Assembly: GCA_937877515.1 (NCBI GenBank)
Contig: CALFIX010000008.1
Coordinates: 1 to 8,687 of the forward strand
Length of the DNA: 8,687 bases
Direction of reading: 5' to 3'
From: an uncultured Treponema sp.
Lineage (GTDB): Bacteria > Spirochaetota > Spirochaetia > Treponematales > Treponemataceae
Every line of letters starts with the position of its first letter. The first letter of the stretch is position 1. Below the pieces are notes generated by a model. The model did no database searches. It had not been told where the DNA came from and saw only the letters and a program-made list of their open reading frames with translations. A program made the position numbers and the translations under genes. Of this stretch, positions 5,772 to 8,687 are shown one piece after another.

Positions 5772-6170
5772 ATGGCTTCATCTAACAAAAGCATTTCTGG
5801 TATTGTAATCCAGATTGCATTGGCTCTTTACTTTTTTGTAACGGGGCTTTGTCTTTTAGGAGTAGGCGGTTCCACTTCTTCTAACGAAATTATTGATGCC
5901 CTTAGCTTTCTGCATTTGAATACTCAGCTAATGAGAATTATTCTTGGGGTAGTAGTTCTCCTAAGCGGCATACTTTTGGTAATAAGATTTTTTACAAGTC
6001 TTAAAACTCTAGACACAATCTTTTTAATGATTACACTTATTCTTTGGATTGTAGTAACAGTACTGATGACTCTGTTCTACATTTCTAAAGGCTACTCTTT
6101 AATGTTCATATTGATGGATATTGCCAAAAACTGCCTTGTAATCGGAGCACTTCTTTCTCTCAGCCTGTAA
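5772..6170 (+). CDS. Hypothetical four-helix inner-membrane protein, 132 aa
   Basis: No named family recognised. Four membrane helices are clear at about residues 11-31, 53-74, 81-103 and 110-131, with short loops; the larger loop between helices 1 and 2 (about 32-52, GGSTSSNEIIDALSFLHLN) would be on the same side as the helix 3-4 loop. Basic residues before helix 1 (K6) and between helices 2 and 3 (R72, K78) suggest both ends face the cytoplasm. The layout resembles small conserved membrane proteins of spirochaetes and DoxX-like proteins, but no diagnostic residues are seen. It closes the gatB operon. Its stop codon overlaps the 3' end of the opposing PHP gene by 11 bases. The strong ribosome site makes the start secure. 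Confidence 0.75.
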   Translation: MASSNKSISGIVIQIALALYFFVTGLCLLGVGGSTSSNEIIDALSFLHLNTQLMRIILGVVVLLSGILLVIRFFTSLKTLDTIFLMITLILWIVVTVLMTLFYISKGYSLMFILMDIAKNCLVIGALLSLSL

Positions 6171-7038
6171 AAGGCTTTATTGACCCGCCATGGATTTTTT
6201 CTAAGGCGGGTTTTAATTCTTCCACCCAATATTTATCTGAAATTTTTTTATCCCCAGCTGTATGCCCTATATGTCTGTCACTTCTGACTTTTTCACCATG
6301 AAAATCACTGCCAGCGGTTGCTATAACGCCAAGCTTATGACTAAGCTCTTCCAGACGTTCTGCTTCGCTTACTCTAACCCCAGGGTGCCAGGCTTCCAAC
6401 CCCATAACACCAGCATTTATAATTGTTTTCATAGTTTCTTCCATCTTGCCCCAGGAAACATAAATAGAAAGTGGATGAGCCTGTACCGGAATACCACCGC
6501 TTTCTTCTATTGCTAAAACGGCTTCAGAAAGAGGTGCACACTTGCGTTCTACATAACAGGGTCTTCCTTTGGCAAAGTAATTATTAAAAGCAAGCTGTCT
6601 GTTTTTTATAAGCTTCTTTTCTACCATCAAAGCCGCAAAGTGAGGACGACCAATATTTTTTGTATTGAACCTTTCTTTTAATTCTTCATAACTTATGTCT
6701 ATGCCGGCTTCATTTAATTTTTGAATCATCTTAAGGTTACGGTTTATTCTTTCTTCTTCAAGATTGTCAATTATAGTTTTTAAAGAAGAAGAACATCTTT
6801 GTAATCCTAAACCTAAAAGATGGAATTCCCCGGTTGGCCAGTCAATACTTATTTCTATGCCGGGAACAAATGTTATTCCCAGTTCCTGTGCGGCTTTTTG
6901 TGCTTCCAAAAGTCCGTTTGTTGTATCATGATCAGTCAGGGCAAGTGCTGTAACACCTTTATTTGCTGCATAATTAACCAATTCCGATGGTGAATAAGTT
7001 CCGTCCGATGCTGTAGAATGAGTGTGTAAATCTATCAT
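6160..7038 (-). CDS. PHP-domain metal-dependent phosphoesterase (RNase AM / TrpH-YciV family), 292 aa
   Basis: The protein has the full set of PHP motifs: DLHTHSTASDGT (3-14; H5, H7, D12), LALTDHDTTNG (32-42; H37), FVPGIEIS (57-64; E62), FHLLG (72-76; H73), PVQAHP (184-189; H188) and TAGSDFHG (241-248; D245, H247). These are the expected trinuclear-metal ligands. GRPH (130-133) is the conserved substrate-binding loop of the nucleotide phosphoesterase branch. E. coli YciV/TrpH (RNase AM) and a Chromobacterium homologue act as 5'-3' exonuclease on short RNAs and as 3',5'-nucleoside bisphosphate phosphatase; the same activity is inferred here. Length matches the family (about 280-295). It is cytoplasmic. 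The ATG at 7038 begins directly at the PHP motif, as usual, and has no Shine-Dalgarno. It is divergent from the cNMP regulator and convergent with the gatB operon, so it is probably a single-gene unit. Confidence 0.92.
   Translation of the reverse strand: MIDLHTHSTASDGTYSPSELVNYAANKGVTALALTDHDTTNGLLEAQKAAQELGITFVPGIEISIDWPTGEFHLLGLGLQRCSSSLKTIIDNLEEERINRNLKMIQKLNEAGIDISYEELKERFNTKNIGRPHFAALMVEKKLIKNRQLAFNNYFAKGRPCYVERKCAPLSEAVLAIEESGGIPVQAHPLSIYVSWGKMEETMKTIINAGVMGLEAWHPGVRVSEAERLEELSHKLGVIATAGSDFHGEKVRSDRHIGHTAGDKKISDKYWVEELKPALEKIHGGSIKPFTG
6183..6216 (+). terminator. Intrinsic terminator of the gatB operon, inside the opposing PHP gene
   Basis: ACCCGCC (6183-6189) pairs perfectly with GGCGGGT (6205-6211), a 7-bp GC-rich stem with a 15-base loop, followed by TTTTAATT. 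It lies 13 bases after the stop of the last operon gene and within the last 20 or so codons of the minus-strand gene. A weaker hairpin, AGCCT/AGGCT (6162-6176), precedes it. Confidence 0.75.
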
Positions 7039-7049
7039 ATTTCGCTAAT

Positions 7050-7058
7050 ATAATAGCA
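7050..7058 (-). promoter_or_regulatory. Extended -10 promoter of the PHP gene, near-leaderless
   Basis: On the minus strand TGCTATTAT (7058 down to 7050) is a TGn-extended -10. A start 6-7 bases further on falls near 7043-7044, leaving a leader of only about 5-6 bases before ATG 7038, too short for a Shine-Dalgarno, and none is seen. No convincing -35 was found. Confidence 0.45.
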
Positions 7059-7073
7059 TGTTTATCTTTTTTG

Positions 7074-7082
7074 TGATATAAT
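7074..7082 (+). promoter_or_regulatory. Extended -10 promoter of the cNMP-domain regulator
   Basis: TGATATAAT again gives a perfect -10 (7077-7082) with a TGn extension and no clear -35. The predicted start near 7089 leaves a leader of about 23 bases that includes the ribosome site. A second ATATAATA lies 28 bases upstream (7048-7055), overlapping the minus-strand promoter; it could be a further start or chance. Confidence 0.6.
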
Positions 7083-7098
7083 AAAATGTATATTTTTT

Positions 7099-7104
7099 GG
7101 AGAG
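7099..7104 (+). promoter_or_regulatory. Ribosome binding site that fixes the start at ATG 7112
   Basis: GGAGAG stands 7 bases before ATG 7112. An in-frame TTG at 7097 overlaps this site and would leave itself without one, so the ATG is preferred and the protein is five residues shorter than the longest frame. Confidence 0.8.
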
Positions 7105-7111
7105 AAACATC

Positions 7112-8572
7112 ATGCCAAAGGTTGTACCATACAAAAGAGGGTCAATTATTTTCTTTGAGGGTGACAAAGATGACCGTATTTTTATTTTACAAACAGGTTC
7201 CGTCTCCCTTACAACAAAAGACCTTATTACATCTGCTGAACAGGTTGAGCAGCTGCAGGTAGGAGAATTTTTTGGCGTAAAAAGTGCAATTGCTCACAAA
7301 CCCCGAATGGAAACGGCTACGGTTCTTGCTGATTCAAATGTAGTTCAGCTTACAGTACAGGAATTTGATAAAATATTTGGCAAGAACATTAACGTAGTTG
7401 GTAAAATGCTGCATGTTTTTAGTAAAAACTTAAGAGACCTACACAAACAAGCTCTAACTCTTTTAAAGACAGAAGAAGCTACACTTGATCCAGAAGAAGG
7501 GCTTTTAAAAGTTATAGAATCATTTGCAAGCATAGAAGAATATCATTCTGCAAGTTCTGTATGCAGTATATTCTTAAAAAGATTTCCTAACTCTTCCAAA
7601 AGTGCAGAAGTTACTGCGTTAGAAGAAAAGTATAAAAAAAGTGCAGAAAATGAAGTTCCTTACACACCTCCTTCACTAACAGAAAGCGATGAAAAAAAAC
7701 AGATTGTTTCCGAGGCAACATTAAAACATTTCTCTCTTCCTGTTTTTGACAGATTTACAAAAACTTTTGAATCTGGAGAAGTTATTATAAGTGAATACGA
7801 ACCAGGTGACAATTTTTATCTTATAAAAAGCGGTGATGTTCAAATTGTAAAATGTGCAAACGGAAAAAAGAAAAATCTAGATATCTTACACCAGGGTGAA
7901 TTTTTTGGAGAAATGGCAATTCTGGATGATTCTCCGCGAAGTGCAACATGTTTAGCCAGAGGTCAAGTTCAGTGCTTGGAATTTAACAAAGAAAATTTTC
8001 AGGCACTTGTTTTAGGAAACTCCATTATTGTAATGAATCTTCTTCGCCTTTTCTGTAAAAGGATTTATGACCAGCAGCGCGGTATTCACATCTTAACAAT
8101 AAGCGACATTCAGGCAAGACTTGCAGACATATTTCTTATGTATGCAGAATCTTCTCCTGCTAACGAAGCCTCAGACAACGACCCGTACAATTCAAAAAGA
8201 AAATTTAATCTTACTGTTTCTGATATTGCTCAGTGGGCAGGCATTTCTGCAGATACAGCAAGAGATGAATTAAATAAATTTGTTAGCAAAAGCAAGCTTG
8301 AAATTTACGATAATTACATGGTCGTCATAAACATAAACGATATGAAGCGTACAGTTGACCAGTACTTCTCTAACCTAGAAAATGCAGCTCTAAAACCAAA
8401 GCCTATTGTTAGACAGGGGCTACAGAACCAGCAGCAGACTTCTAATGCAAATGCAGAAAAATCTGAAAATGCACCTAAGGAAGAGGTTCCAAAAGAAGAT
8501 AATAAAGATGGCTCTCCAGCTCAAGAAAATGCTCCGAAAAAAGAAGCCTCTTCTGACACAGAAAATTCTTAA
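7112..8572 (+). CDS. Transcriptional regulator with two cNMP-binding domains, TPR-like linker and Crp-type HTH, 486 aa
   Basis: A CRP/FNR-like cytoplasmic protein about twice the usual length. Domain 1 (about 5-115) is a cyclic-nucleotide-binding beta-roll, but its phosphate cassette reads GEFFGVKSAIAHKPRMETA (51-69), with valine (V56) where the ribose-binding glutamate belongs. The linker has one TPR-like helix pair (about 130-178; YHSASSVCSIFLKRFPNSSKSAE). Domain 2 (about 205-330) has an intact cassette, GEFFGEMAILDDSPRSA (262-278), with E267 and R276. The C-terminal winged HTH (about 332-422) has the helix-turn-helix SDIAQWAGISADTARDELNKF (370-390, shown in part of the family as the DNA-recognition unit). 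The final 55 or so residues are charged, low-complexity and rich in K, E, N, P and Q, probably disordered. I infer that domain 2 senses cAMP, c-di-GMP or another nucleotide while domain 1 is structural. The targets are unknown; the divergent PHP gene, or its own promoter, is a natural candidate. Confidence 0.88.
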   Translation: MPKVVPYKRGSIIFFEGDKDDRIFILQTGSVSLTTKDLITSAEQVEQLQVGEFFGVKSAIAHKPRMETATVLADSNVVQLTVQEFDKIFGKNINVVGKMLHVFSKNLRDLHKQALTLLKTEEATLDPEEGLLKVIESFASIEEYHSASSVCSIFLKRFPNSSKSAEVTALEEKYKKSAENEVPYTPPSLTESDEKKQIVSEATLKHFSLPVFDRFTKTFESGEVIISEYEPGDNFYLIKSGDVQIVKCANGKKKNLDILHQGEFFGEMAILDDSPRSATCLARGQVQCLEFNKENFQALVLGNSIIVMNLLRLFCKRIYDQQRGIHILTISDIQARLADIFLMYAESSPANEASDNDPYNSKRKFNLTVSDIAQWAGISADTARDELNKFVSKSKLEIYDNYMVVININDMKRTVDQYFSNLENAALKPKPIVRQGLQNQQQTSNANAEKSENAPKEEVPKEDNKDGSPAQENAPKKEASSDTENS

Positions 8573-8574
8573 GG

Positions 8575-8603
8575 TTGACGAGAGAGCTCTTATCTGCTAA
8601 TAT
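8575..8603 (+). promoter_or_regulatory. Strong sigma70 promoter of tRNA-Thr
   Basis: TTGACG (8575-8580), exactly 17 bases, then TAATAT (8598-8603), with a TGn extension just before the -10. The predicted start near 8610 is about 5 bases before the mature tRNA end. The -35 begins three bases after the stop of the regulator gene. This is the best-formed promoter in the window. Confidence 0.75.
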
Positions 8604-8614
8604 TCAAGCCATCC

Positions 8615-8687
8615 GCCGACTTAGCTCATCCGGTAGAGCAGCGCCCTCGTAACGCGCAGGTGGTTGGTTCAAGTCCGACAGTCGGCT
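8615..8687 (+). tRNA. tRNA-Thr, anticodon CGT
   Basis: All 73 bases fold as a cloverleaf: acceptor GCCGACT/AGTCGGC with discriminator T; D arm GCTC/GAGC with loop ATCCGGTA; anticodon arm GCGCC-CTCGTAA-CGCGC; variable loop AGGTG; T arm GTTGG-TTCAAGT-CCGAC. The anticodon CGT reads ACG threonine codons, and the body closely parallels E. coli tRNA-Thr. Two positions are unusual: the pair closing the anticodon loop (31-39) is C/C, and the Levitt pair is T15-G48 where a purine-pyrimidine pair is usual. CCA, if encoded, would lie beyond the window edge. Confidence 0.93.

Noticed and set aside
6262..6516. Plus-strand 84-codon frame inside the PHP gene
   Set aside because: Antisense to a gene with all catalytic motifs; it lies just past the operon terminator and has no start signals.
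7097..7111. TTG start giving a regulator five residues longer
   Set aside because: The TTG overlaps the GGAGAG ribosome site, which is correctly spaced for ATG 7112.
8406..8600. Lysine-rich 64-codon frame overlapping the regulator's tail and the tRNA promoter
   Set aside because: Frame-shifted reading of the low-complexity tail; it would run through the -35 and -10 boxes of the tRNA.
8615..8687. tRNA as an attachment site for an integrated element
   Set aside because: The window ends at the tRNA, and no integrase, second att copy or phage gene is visible here.
1..8687. CRISPR array, insertion sequence, toxin-antitoxin or phage genes
   Set aside because: No regularly spaced repeats, transposase motifs, or small toxin-like gene pairs were found on either strand.

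Overview
The window looks like a piece of a low-to-moderate GC spirochaete chromosome, most likely Treponema or a close relative. This rests on inference: the gene mix (GatB, a long two-cNMP-domain regulator, a PHP phosphoesterase, small conserved membrane proteins), the AT-rich codon use and the extended -10 promoters fit that group, but no rRNA or other firm marker is present. I see no phage, insertion sequence, CRISPR array or defence system.

Layout. (1) At 1-411 is the 3' end of a LysR-type regulator, cut by the window edge. It converges on a minus-strand gene (438-1343) for a peptidase-U32/UbiUV-like protein with a cysteine cluster. (2) The gap 1344-1610 holds no convincing gene. It holds an island of about 58% GC with nested and mutually exclusive hairpins, then a promoter whose predicted start falls at or next to the ATG of a MATE efflux transporter (1611-2987). 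(3) An extended -10 promoter and a leader hairpin precede gatB (3131-4669), the amidotransferase subunit for mischarged tRNA. GatB starts an apparent four-gene operon: after 3-base gaps come a shortened aminotransferase-like protein without the PLP-lysine core (4673-5461) and a three-helix membrane protein (5465-5749), then a four-helix membrane protein with its own strong ribosome binding site (5772-6170). A clear intrinsic terminator for this operon lies inside the 3' end of the opposing gene. (4) A minus-strand PHP-domain phosphoesterase (6160-7038) overlaps the operon's last gene by 11 bases tail to tail. It is divergent from a regulator with two cNMP-binding domains and a Crp-type HTH (7112-8572), and a 73-base spacer carries promoters both ways. 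(5) A textbook sigma70 promoter begins three bases after that stop codon and drives a complete tRNA-Thr(CGT) at 8615-8687, ending exactly at the window edge.

The window is mostly housekeeping and regulation. The best leads are the structured GC-rich island, the catalytically gutted aminotransferase relative coupled to gatB with two unknown membrane proteins, the U32-like cysteine protein, the dual-cNMP regulator with one degenerate pocket, leaderless-looking promoters, and two non-canonical positions in the tRNA.
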